Origin: Glandiceps talaboti
Taxonomy: Eukaryota > Hemichordata > Enteropneusta > Spengelidae
Direction of reading: 5' to 3'
Assembly: GCF_964340395.1 (NCBI RefSeq)
Contig: NC_135558.1
Span: forward strand, 15,045,500-15,109,499
Length of the DNA: 64,000 bases
The position numbers and the translations under genes were made by a program. Below the pieces are notes generated by a model, which saw nothing but the letters and a program-made list of their open reading frames with translations, ran no database searches and was not told the origin of the DNA. Shown one piece after another: positions 20,832 through 31,345 of the stretch; position 1 is the first letter of the stretch, and each line of letters starts with the position of its first letter.

Positions 20832-22062
20832 GTTTGTCTGTCTCTCTGAGCTAAATTTCTTGCATAAATCATGAAATTGCAAGACAACCTTTACGGAAGG
20901 CATTCAGTTTAAATCTGGTTATATCTGTTATCATCATCAACGTATCGTATATACCAAATTATATGAACTTTGAAGCATGCATTGTTAAGACATAAAATAT
21001 GTAGTTTGTCATCGTCAATATATGCACCAAGTTAGTGGTGAGATCAACAGTTCAATGTAGGATAAAAACCTAAATTCTTTTTAAACCTCGTACCCCCTCC
21101 CCACCCCACGCCCCTTTTTGACTAAATTAGCCAAAATTGAAAAATGTTTCAGACAGCACAATCAAGTACAAATCACAAAATGGTTATCAGATAACCAATT
21201 ACCTTAATAGTTACCTAGAATCCAGAGCTTACTTTCTGTTTTAAACGTAGCCATATCAGGGATACATATAATGTCATTTGCTATTTTGTACCATAACATA
21301 TACGACTGGCAAATCAAACTGATGATTGGCCCAGTCGGCTATTACATTTTTGGACATGTACATTTATATGCAATGCAAGAAAGGTAGTTATTATTTAGTG
21401 AACCATGAACAAAAATACTGAAACTCACATTGTTATATGTGGCAAGTAATAATATGAAATTATTCAATAGGGGATTTGTATGCGCATCGTATTTACTACC
21501 ATTTATGACCCGAACAATCTGTTCACGTATAAGTAAAATGTCAGTTAAGTTTTATACGCGCTTCCCCATATGTTTAGCCCATAGCTAATATGTGGCACAA
21601 CGAAAGTGTTATAGAGCATGACAAGAGTAAAACATTGTAATAACTTATCTTACAGAAAATACCAGTTAATTTACACAATATTTCCTGTACGTGTCTGTAA
21701 AATATGTTGCCGCCAAGACAAATTATTGTCGAGACAAAATATAATTATTATACGATATATTGTCCAAGGAGATAGTTAATTACAATACACTGTAACGGTC
21801 CTTGTCTCTCTATTTTGAAATTGAACTGTCATACTATATATAACGCTGCCAGTATAGGTAAGGCTACAAACATGAGTTTTCATGAAGTTGCAATAATGAC
21901 TAAAGTTTATATATGACTGTGGAGTTATTTTTTAAAGAAAAGTCACCCACAAGGTAAATTTACAATGAAAAATCTTGCGAAAGAAAAGGAAGGAAATAAA
22001 ACCTTCAGTGTCAGAATCTCGACCCTTTTTCTTGCACTATCTGTGTGTTTCATATAACTGAA
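20419..22062. repeat. 3' flank of transporter copy 4
   Basis: The stretch begins with A-rich unique DNA to about 20670. It then contains two copies of the 28-bp motif (20679, 20894), a (TCTG)n run near 20790-20830, and from about 20850 the duplicated transporter 3' flank (AAATTATATGAACTTTGAAG, GCTGCCAGTATAGGTAAGGC). The same flank is seen at 8905, 15170, 28040 and 33600. Confidence 0.55.
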
Positions 22063-22892
22063 ACAGTATTGCTCGTCTTTACTTAAAGTCTCCCACAGAC
22101 TTTTCATAGCAATTATGGCTGATCCAAGGAAAATCAGTACTGCCCCTATCACGTTTAAAACATTTAGAGATATTCCCAATATGAAATATTGTAAAATATA
22201 TGATGATGGAATTTCAGTGTTAGCAATAATAGATACCACGTCGACCCGTTCGAAGTAGATACTTTGGTACATTGCTGCTGCACCTAATGCAAAGGCTATA
22301 CAGCATCCCGCTGAAATATCGCCGTATTCGTTTGCTTCATCGGTGTTTTCCTGACTTAAGTGATGAAAACCAAATATGAAAGTTGGTTGAGTTACAAATG
22401 TAACCCCGACTGCATTTACTACGCATCCTAGAATATCAGAGATTTTCCACGAATCACTAAGAAACAACAACCCTCCAAGAAGACAAAGTATTTGTCTCAA
22501 AGCAGATTTTACAGCCGTTGCATCTCCAATTGGAAGGACACTCAAACTGTACAAGCTAGCACCATCGTATACAACAGTCCCACGCAAATAATAAGGATTA
22601 CTGCTAGTTTTTCAGGCAGTAGCTGTACTTTGTTGCATATCGCCAATGTAAGGAAGCCAACAAAGCGTGTGAGGGTTATCAGAAATGTCTGCTGTAGTGG
22701 AGGTATAGCATTGTCTGACATAAGTCTGGATAGTAGGCCACCAAAGGCGATGGATATCCCTTGGAATAAGGCCAATGGTATTCCAATTGAAGACCTCAAA
22801 ATTCGTCGACAATCAATTCTTCCTATTAGGTTGCAAAATTATTTGCCACTTTCCTGGTTTCCATCCGATTTAACTAAACGAATCGTTTCCAT
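22063..22892 (-). pseudogene. SLC35G1-like transporter copy 4, damaged
   Basis: The start (METIRLV) to homologous end matches the intact copies but with several lesions. A TAA stop replaces the Gln codon near codon 18 (after GNQESGK). About 7 bp are missing in the helix-3 region (near 22566), which shifts frame. An in-frame gap of about 70 codons between EYGDIS and AGCC removes helices 6 and 7. The terminal TGA is also changed, so the frame runs on past the normal end. Its 5' end (N-L-I-G-R-I-D-C in place of N-L-T-L-G-G-I-D-C) is shared with copy 7, so the two belong to one subgroup. Confidence 0.85.
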
Positions 22893-23840
22893 AACGTATT
22901 CATTATCTGCCTAATATTAGGACTTGACACCGTAACGCTTTTTTAAGTCCATTGTAAATTAATAGAATATTTAAGGCATACGCGCCCTCTCTGGCAAAAA
23001 TAAGCAAGTTGCTGGATTTCGGACGTCATATACATCGACTGGATTAATATTGACATTGTAAATTGTATATGGTAACCGTAAAATTGTATTCCCTGTAATA
23101 TTCGGGCCGATCTTCTATCGCCAGTTGTGGTCATTTGTGTGTTTCTAACGATAGGTATTGAGACAAGTTATGTTTTCAATGTTTTCAGTTTGCACACATG
23201 TTGAAAAGAGATGATTTAAGTACAGCCATGCCAATGGTACCCGGTTTTATTCAATATTGTCTCTTAAATTAGTATCAGACCCAGCCGTAAAAACCTAACG
23301 GCATGGATGTGAAAATCCTCACCATGTAGTACAGAGTTATTATTTTTCAGTTGTTAACAAACATCTGCCATATATGTTTTTAAGTACAGATTAAACAAGA
23401 AAGACAAATTTCAACTTTTTGTGTGAAAATCTATGAAATTGTTATGTACCAAACTGACCTCTCGAGGTGAGACACTATTTTGGAGGTCTCGGCTTGGATT
23501 GTATGGAGAATATGATTAATTTTTTCAGTTGATTACAAGTATCATGTTTATCACAATATAGATTTACCGACATTATAAATTACAACAGTTTATGTTTTTA
23601 AAGCGAATACTATCAACTCTTTCAAAAACACTCTAGACAGTCACTGGGCTGAATACAAATACATCATTAACATAAACTTGGATAGTGTTTGATTTATATA
23701 CATGTTACTATTCGTGGAACTTTGGACTATGGGCTGTTGAACATTTGAGTTTTTTTTTACGTTTGATCGGCTCATATATAGGCTTTTAGTCTTCAAAGCT
23801 GTACATAATATGATATGATGATATGATATGATGATAAAGT
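22893..23840. other. Spacer upstream of copy 4
   Basis: The first 60 bp (TCATTATCTGCCTAATATTA, CTTTTTTAAGTCCATTGTAA) and the last stretch before 23850 match the corresponding upstream DNA of copy 7 (31346-31450). In between, about 600 bp present here are missing there. No gene is seen. Confidence 0.5.
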
Positions 23841-24671
23841 GCCAAACTGAGTACTGGGAGTGCGAGGGGGGGGGGGGGTTACTATTTTACAGGTCTTAGC
23901 ATAGATGGTAGGATAGAGAATATGATGATATACGTAAAGTGCCTGTGTAGGCGGAGATATCATTTTTCAATTGTTTAATACAAGCATCATATGTATCAAT
24001 GTATAGATTTACCAATTGAAGTCACTTTTTCTTGTGAAAATCTATGAAATTAGTATTACCAAACTGGATAACGAAGACCCCTTTGGAGACATGCGACTAT
24101 AAATATAAAGTGATGTTTTGTCAAAGTGAGTCCCCATCAAGTGTTATTTTTCAAAATGACCCAACCCCCACTTCAAGTGCTGATTCCGCCACAAAAAACA
24201 TCACCTCCCCACCCCAGACCACAGTTAGTTAAAAATGACCGCCCCATTTACCAATTCTTGGGTTACTGACAACTTAGTGCTTGTAGAGGTTCTGCTACAA
24301 GAGGGCGTATCATGTCATGTGACGTAGTCTTATGTGGTTCTTACGTAGCAGAGTTTGTCGTCTGCCAGTCAAGCGTTTTAATTTTTGTAATCTATAGTAT
24401 AATATTCTTTAGACAACTAGCGGGAATCACGGCATGCTTTGTGTGTTACACACCTGGATGTAATGTTTTGGTCGAAAAACAAAAAAAGTTCGAGAAATAT
24501 CCGTGCATGAGATTTGTTTCCTTTACCGACTACAATGGGTGCACTGTGGGTAGGCAGTATATAAATACTGACGGCATTTTGTATGTTTCTCATGGCCCGA
24601 TCTACCCTTAGGATATTTTGCATTTATTTTCAAATATTGACGCCCTCTACCGTCTGGTCCGAATTTTTTTT

Positions 24672-24702
<31 letters not shown>

Positions 24703-25380
24703 TGGGACCCTTAGTGAAATACATCTTTCCTAGTTTCCTTCTAACAATTTCTCATTTCCTAATATTGCATCCACAACATCGATTATAAATGAAAACATTA
24801 CCGACATGTACAAACGCGCTTATTGTTTGTCATTTTATATAATTTTATTTATTTTGGAATAGACTTGGTGACCGATCATTTGTAAGGTGTTTCGATGAGA
24901 AATACAAAAATAACCATATGGAGTGTTGTTTTTATATCTGTTGTCATCATCAACGTATAGTATATACCAAATTATACGAAATTTGAAGCATGCATTAATT
25001 GTTAAGACCGAAAATGTGTGTCCTGTCATCGTCAATATATGCTCCCAGTTAGTGGTGAGATCAATAGTTCAATGTAGGATAAAAAACTAAATTCTCTTAG
25101 TTAGGCCTCAGATCCCCTCCTCATCCCCCTTTCTAACTAAATTGGCCAAAATTGAAATGTGTTTCAGACAGCACAAATCATAAAATGGTTATCAAATCAC
25201 CAATTACCTTAATATGTACTTAAAATCCAGAGCTTCTTTTCTGCATTAAGCCTAGCCCTGTCAGGGATGCTTATGATATAATTTGGTATTTTAATCCATA
25301 GCATATAATACCGGAAAATTGAATTGATGATTATCCAGGTGGCTATTATATTTTGGGACATGTGCAATCATGTGCAATAC
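23841..25380. repeat. Duplicated non-coding block (copy 2 of 3) with poly-G tract
   Basis: This is the same block as 13452-15514 and 31446-33900, with a poly-G tract near 23868. Internal landmarks are in the same order, down to the GGTGGCTATTATATTTTGGG segment near 25340. A (GATG)n-like run near 24676-24702 replaces about 60 bp found in the other copies. Confidence 0.7.
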
Positions 25381-25769
25381 CAATCTGGTTAAAATCCGAT
25401 GTAGATGTCGGCTAATCGTTCATTGCTATTTTACCTTCGTTATTTTGCCTGAATTGACCTTCATTGTACATGTTACGGTTTTATTCTGATCGCCTCCTCT
25501 ACATCTGAACTGGTGCCCATGCCCACGGTGTTCTAGCTAGCCCTATCGGTAGCCAATCAATCAAATTCTATAGTGTTGTGATTAACATGATAATGTGTAA
25601 GAGATTACACGACAGGGATGTAGATAACAAGGTTACCCCGTCAGTTTTTTTTTGTCTTCGGCTGCGCCTTGGACAAATAACAGACGGTCAACCAAAACAG
25701 TCCTAATAAAAACAGAAGATGTTCTCTGACGTATAGTACACTACAACTATCAGTTATACAAAACTGAAG
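25381..25769. other. Unique spacer
   Basis: The spacer lies between the second poly-G block and a transporter scrap. No feature was recognised; a T-run near 25640 precedes GTCTTCGGCTGCGCC. Confidence 0.4.
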
Positions 25770-25885
25770 TTTCACACAAATTTTACTTCGTTAACATTAA
25801 TGCCAGGAACGCCACCATATTTCTTGCACTGTCTGTAGTCTGTATGGGTGTTTCATACAAGTGAATCAGTCTTGTTCGTATCTCT
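25770..25885 (-). pseudogene. Transporter copy 5, 3'-end scrap only
   Basis: CACACAAATTTTACTTCGTT, TTTCTTGCACTGTCTG, GTTTCATACAAGTGAATCAG and TCTTGTTCGTA match the 3' flank and last few codons of the intact genes, and match the scrap at 13357-13451. The match breaks off into a (CT)n run and the AT-rich minisatellite. The whole body of the gene is missing. Confidence 0.6.
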
Positions 25886-25894
25886 CTCTCTCTC

Positions 25895-26560
25895 ATTAAC
25901 TATCCTTATGTTATTATTTTATCCTTATTTTATCATGACTTTTATCATTATTTTATAATTAATTGACGATTATATCCATATTTTATTATCATTTTATCAT
26001 TATTGTGTCAGTTTTATTATTTTATCATTATTATTTTATCGTTAGTTGACGATTTTATCATTTTATCATTAATTTACGGTTATATCCTTATTTTATCTTT
26101 ATTTTATAATTAACAATGCAAACTCATCACTTTGGATCGCTATGGTCAGGGTGCACTGTGGGTCGGCGGTATGTAAATTTATAGGGTGGGTGGGGGCAGT
26201 TTCTCATGACCCGTTCTACCATATTTTGCATTTTAATCAGCGCCATTTGCCGTCTGGTCCGATTTTTTTAATGATGAGATGGCGACACTGCAACTACAGT
26301 TTCATCTTATATTATTAACATTGGGAACTTTAATGATACAAATCATTATATTTTATCATTATGTTATCATTAATTGACGGTTTTATCCTTATTTTATCAT
26401 GACTTTTATCAATATTTTATCATTAATTGACGATTATATCCATACGATATTATTATTTTATAATTATTGTATCAGTTTTGTTAGTATTTTATCGATAGTT
26501 GACAATTTGATCATTATTTTATTATTAATCGACGGTTTTATCCTCATTTTATCCTTAATT
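25895..26560. repeat. AT-rich ~30-bp minisatellite, two stretches
   Basis: ATTTTATCATTAATTGACGn TTTTATCCTTA-type units fill 25895-26115 and 26340-26560. Between and after them sit two copies of the GGTGCACTGTGGGTCGGCnG block (26150, 26585). Orientation is opposite to the related array at 6270-6515. Confidence 0.55.
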
Positions 26561-28039
26561 CATAATTAACAATGCAAACACATCACTTTGGGTCGCTCAG
26601 GTCAGGGTGCACTGTGGGTCGGCTGTATGTAAATATGGGCCGCAGTTTCTGATGACCCGATCTACCATATTTTGCATTTCAGACAGTGCCATTTACCGTC
26701 TGATCAGAATCTCGTCTTTGTTGTTGATGAGATGGCGACACTGCAACTTCAGTCTAATTTTTGTATTATTAACATTGGGAACTTTATTGAAATAAAAAGT
26801 TCGTAGTGTTCTAATATTGCATCAACAACATCGATTATTAATGAAAACATTATCAACCAGCAACATCTACAAACACGCATATAGATTTTTATTAAATTAA
26901 TTTTATTTTTAAACAAGGTGGGACACCCAGCATTTGTAAGGTGTTTCAACGGGAAGTATAAAAATAACCAGACGGATTGTTGTTTTTACCTTGCGTATGG
27001 AAGGTTATATATTTGTGGTGAAAAGTCTGTTTGTGTCTGTAGCACCACATTCTAAAAACCGGCTAGCTCAATTTAAGCGAAATTTCGTAAATTGTTCCGT
27101 AGGGTAAATGCAAGAACTAATTATGTTTTGGTAAAACATACCATGAATATTAATGAGCAATTTACGTAGTTAATAGTTTTCGGTAATTATGCTATATCTC
27201 AAAAATGCACACTTCAAATTCAATATAATTTGGTACACACATTTGCGTTACCAAGGCGCATCTGTCCTGAAAATATTATCTATGTAGCTTTTAGTTTTAA
27301 TAAGATATTGGCATCTTTTCGGTAATTAGACATCTAGGCCACAAAAAAGAAAGTTGTTGTTTCTGGTCAGGGAACGTCTGAAGTGGTGTGACGACGCGAA
27401 TTTTTAATTGTCCATTGTTAGTTCTGCAGTTGTCTACATTGAAGGAACACCTGATGTAGGGAGAGAGTTTCCCCTTGGATCCGCAGTCGCCATTGACTGG
27501 GTATTTAAATGATGCACACTAACCAGAAACAATTATTTTTTTTACTTGGCCTTAAAAACTCCTGCCGTGAGATCTTTGCTCAAATGTTCTATAAAAGCTT
27601 CACATTATTACATGTTGCAGGTGTCCGTGAGCATCTGCAGGCAATCATGCTGGAGAATTCGCCTACATGACTTCATAGGTTCTCTTCAATATTTCAAAAT
27701 TTACTCCATTTGATTGATACTCTTGCGTCTGAGCAGCCTAGGAAGTTGCCAGTGACAAAATGTTCCAATGCCAATGATTTCTAAAAATACCAGCATTCAG
27801 CAGGTGACATTCTAAATTTATTGGTATATAAACTATGAAAGTTCAAATTTACCTGCATTTTACCGGCAAGTTGAAGGTCGAACATGCAAGTAATTCATAC
27901 ATCGCAGTGTTGTAGAAGAAATATCCTGACTGACATACTCTAATTACTCCAATGTATCAAAATATATGAAGACAGACAACGTTGCTGACGTCAGTTTTGA
28001 ATGACACTTCCTTTACATAACAATGGACAACAACAACAA
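26561..28039. repeat. Segmental duplication partner of 6.66-8.1 kb
   Basis: Blocks are collinear with 6660-8100: GTGGGTCGG, GATGGCGACACTGCAACT, TTACCTTGCGTATGGAAGG dispersed repeat, satellite monomer, GTTGTTGTTTCTGGTCAGG, and CAATCATGCTGGAGAATTCG. A TTATTACATGTTGCAG acceptor-like site (27605-27620), followed by a 16-codon frame ending GVREHLQAIMLENSPT and a stop, is present. The last 13 codons of that frame are also open at about 7705-7740. This is too little to call an exon. Confidence 0.6.
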
Positions 28040-28837
28040 TAACAATGGTCATTTGTTATTTTGTACCATAACATAATACGACCGGCAAATCAAATTGATG
28101 ATTGGCCCAGTCGGCTATTACATTTTGGGACATGTACATTCATGTGTAATGCAAGAAAGGTAGTTATTATTTCGTGAACCATGAATAAAATAAAAATATT
28201 GAAACTCACATTGTGAAATGTGGCAAGTAATAATATGAAATTATTCGTTAGGGGATTTGTATTCGCATCGTATTTACTACCATTTATGACCCGAACAATA
28301 TTTTCACGTACACGTACAGTATAAGTAAAATGTCAGCTAAGTGCGTTTTATACGCGCTTCTCCATATGTCGCACAAGGAAAGTGTTATAGAGCATGACAA
28401 GAGTAAAGCATAGTAATATCTTCTCTTACAGAAAATACCAGTTAATTTACAGAATATTTCCTGTACGTTTCTGTAAAATATGTTGCCGCCAAGACAAATT
28501 ATTGTCGAGACGAATTATAATTATTATACGAGATATTGTCCAAGGCAATATTCAATTACAGTACACTGTAATGGTCCTTGTCTCTCTATTTTGAGATTGA
28601 ACTGTCAAACTATATATAACGCTGCCAGTATAGGTAAGGCTACAAACATGAGTTTTCATGAAGTTACATGAGTTACAAGTTTATATATGACTATGGAGTT
28701 AATTTTTTAAACAAAGTCACCAACAATGTAAATTTTGGATGAAAAATCTTGATAAAGAAAAAGAAAGGAAATGAAACCTTCAATGTCAGGATCTCGACCA
28801 TGTTTCTTGCACTATCTGTGTGTTTCATATAACTCAA
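28040..28837. repeat. 3' flank of transporter copy 6
   Basis: This is the duplicated transporter 3' flank, strongly similar to 21280-22062: ATTTGTTATTTTGTACCATA, GATGATTGGCCCAGTCGGCT, GCTGCCAGTATAGGTAAGGC, ACCTTCAATGTCAGGATCTC. It presumably includes the 3' UTR. Confidence 0.6.
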
Positions 28838-29878
28838 TCAGTCTTGCTCGTGTTTATTGAAAGTCTCCCACAGACTTTTCATAGCAATTAAGGCTGATCC
28901 AAGGATAATCAGTACTGCCCCTATCACGTTTAAAACATTTAGAGATATTCCCAATATGAAATATTGTAAAATATATGATACTGGAATTTCAATGTTGGAA
29001 ATAATGGATACCACAGCAACCCGTTCGAAGTAGATACTTTGGTACATTGCTGCTGAACCTAATGCAAAGGCTATACAGCATCCTGCTGTATACCATTGTA
29101 ATGTTGGGTCCATGTTCCATTGGGGTTCCTCGATAACAAACGTGAGTGGCAGGCAGATGATAGCAGTGACGCCGTTTGAATACAGAAAAGAAGTGAGTGT
29201 TTCAACGCTTGTACCCAAGTGACGGATGATGATCATTCCAGCCGAAAAACAAACGGCAGCGACAAATACACTAACATAACCAAGGATAACTGTTTTCGAA
29301 ATATCGCCGTATTCATCACTGTTTGCCTGACTTCGGTGATGATCACCAAATATGAAAGTTGGTTGAGTTATCAATATAATCCCGATAGCACTTACCACGC
29401 ATCCTAGAATATCAGAGATTTTCCACGAATCACTAAGAAACAACCACCCTCCAAGAAGACAAAGTATTGGTCTTAAAGCAGATTTTACAGCCGTTGCATC
29501 TCCAATTGGAAGAACACTCAAACTGTACAAGCTAGCACCAATTGCAATCGCATACAACAATCCCACGCAAATAATAAGGATTACTATGATTCTTTCACGC
29601 AGTAGTTGTATTTTGTTGCATATCGCTAATGGGAGAAAGCCAACAAAGCATGTGAGAGTTATCAGAAAAGTCTGCTGTAGTGGAGGTATAGCATCGTCTG
29701 ACATAAGTCTTGATAGTAGGCCACCAACGGCGATGAATATCCCTTGGAATAAGGCCATTGATACTCCAATTGAAGACCTCAAAATCTGTCGACAATCAAT
29801 TCCTCCTAGTGTTAGGTTACAGCATTGCTTACCGTTTTCCCGATTTCCTTCAGATTGAACTAGATGTGTTGTTTCCAT
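28838..29878 (-). CDS. SLC35G1-like EamA/DMT transporter, copy 6
   Basis: This intact, intronless gene encodes 346 residues. The three-residue difference from copies 1 and 3 is in the hydrophilic central loop (HHRSQANSDEYGDIS against HHSSQENNDEAKEHVDIS). The start is the shared METTHLVQ ATG at 29878; an in-frame extension upstream is not conserved. Two EamA halves and about ten membrane helices are preserved. SLPVLP-type box SVLPIGDATAVKSALRP and the ILITQPTFIFG strand close the first half. It resembles copy 1 more than copy 3 in helices 1 and 8. Its 5' flank runs directly into the damaged copy 7, about 700 bp away, in the same orientation. Function is predicted as a small-molecule carrier of unknown substrate. 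Confidence 0.9.
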   Translation of the reverse strand: METTHLVQSEGNRENGKQCCNLTLGGIDCRQILRSSIGVSMALFQGIFIAVGGLLSRLMSDDAIPPLQQTFLITLTCFVGFLPLAICNKIQLLRERIIVILIICVGLLYAIAIGASLYSLSVLPIGDATAVKSALRPILCLLGGWLFLSDSWKISDILGCVVSAIGIILITQPTFIFGDHHRSQANSDEYGDISKTVILGYVSVFVAAVCFSAGMIIIRHLGTSVETLTSFLYSNGVTAIICLPLTFVIEEPQWNMDPTLQWYTAGCCIAFALGSAAMYQSIYFERVAVVSIISNIEIPVSYILQYFILGISLNVLNVIGAVLIILGSALIAMKSLWETFNKHEQD

Positions 29879-30579
29879 GATATATTCCTTGTCGACTTTT
29901 ATGATGACTTGACAGCACATTCATGCGCTGGTAGGCAGTGTGATTGTTTTAGATCCCAAATGATAATAGTTGAGCCGGGGCCGAAAGGAACGAATGTGAT
30001 GAATCATACGCCCATTTGCAGGAGGCGGGTCAGATGGCGGCTGTAAAAGGTACCCTAACTTGGTGAGGATTATTGTCAAATGCATACAGTGATAAACGAA
30101 GGGGTGTCTCTCTGGTAATAATGAGCAGCTGGTGATTTTCATAATAAATTTGGTATGTGTGGATTTGTGAATGTCTGTAGAATGGGTGTGTGTTCACAGA
30201 AACGTGATATTTAAACATGGTAGAGATAATCTTGGGAAAAAAACATCGTCAGTCTGGGTTTGTTCGTTACTAATGGGATTATAATGATGTCAATCACATT
30301 TGTTACGAGTACATAAATCCATGAAATTTTGTGTAGTAATCAACGCTATCTTGAAGCATAGACGACCCTACAAGACCCTGTACTATGACTAGGCCTAAAA
30401 ATTATTTCTTTGGCTCTGGTTACCCGACCCTAGCCAGTTTTTCATTGCCGACCCTAAACTTGTTTTTACATATTTGAGAAAAAATAAAATCGAGAAAATT
30501 GTGAAGTCTTGCAAGGTATATCGGATGCGAAAACTGACATCAACTAAAAAAAAAGACATTATAAATTATTAAAACTGTT
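29879..30579. repeat. Duplicated 5' flank of transporter copy 6
   Basis: The first 320 bp correspond to the conserved upstream region of copies 1 and 3 (GATTGTTTTAGATCCCAAAT, GTGTGGATTTGTGAATGTCT). The rest (about 30200-30579) matches 16900-17300 up to the point where copy 7 begins. Confidence 0.55.
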
Positions 30580-31345
30580 CTTCCGATCTGTCCATGCTCC
30601 ATTGACGTTCCTCGATAACAAGCAAAAACGGCAGGCAGATGATCGCAATGACGCCGTTTGCATACGGAAATGTAGTAAGCGTTTGAATGTGTGTAACCAA
30701 GGAGCGGGTGATCGTACCATCCGAAAAACCAACGACAGCGACAAATACACAAACATACTGTTTTCGAAATATCGAAGTATTCTTTTGCTTCGTCGTTTTC
30801 CTGACTTGAGTGATGATCACCAAATATGAAAGTTGGTTGATTTATAAGTGTAACTCCGGCATCATTTACCAGGTATCCTAGAATATCCCACATTTTCCAC
30901 GAATCACAAAATAACAACAACCCTCCAAGAAGACAAAGTATTGGTTTCAAAGCAGTTTTTACAGCCGTTGCATCTCCAATTGGAAGGACACTCAAACTGT
31001 AGAAGGTAATACTTAGTGCCATAGTATAAAATAGTCCCATGCTAATCATAAGAATTATTGTGATCTTTTTCACGCAGTAGTTGTACTTTGTTCGATATTG
31101 CTAATGGAAAAAAAGCCAACAAAGCATGTGAGGGTTATAATATTTGCTGTAGTAGAGGTATAGCATCGTCTGACATAAGTCTGGATATAGGCCACCAACG
31201 GCGATGGATATCCCTTGGAATAGGGCCAATGATATTTCAATTGAAGACCTCAAAATCCGTGACAGTCAATTCTTCCTATTAAATTGTAAAGGTTTTTGCC
31301 ACTTTCCTGGTTTCCATCCGATTCAACTAAATGAATCGTTTCCAT
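30580..31345 (-). pseudogene. SLC35G1-like transporter copy 7, damaged
   Basis: Similarity runs from the start codon (31345) to the QWSMD residues, after which the last four helices are absent; the truncation point is near 30585. Frame is broken at least three times. A base is missing after the IDC codons (near 31258), a small deletion lies in the helix-2 region (near 31135), and there is a further break after the DISKTV codons (near 30755). The longest open piece covers helices 3-5 (LPIGDATAVKTALKPILCLL). Some residues are unlike any intact copy (LLLFCDSWKMWDILGYLVND), consistent with relaxed constraint. It shares its unusual 5' end with copy 4 and the TALKP variant with the truncated copy 8. 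Confidence 0.85.
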
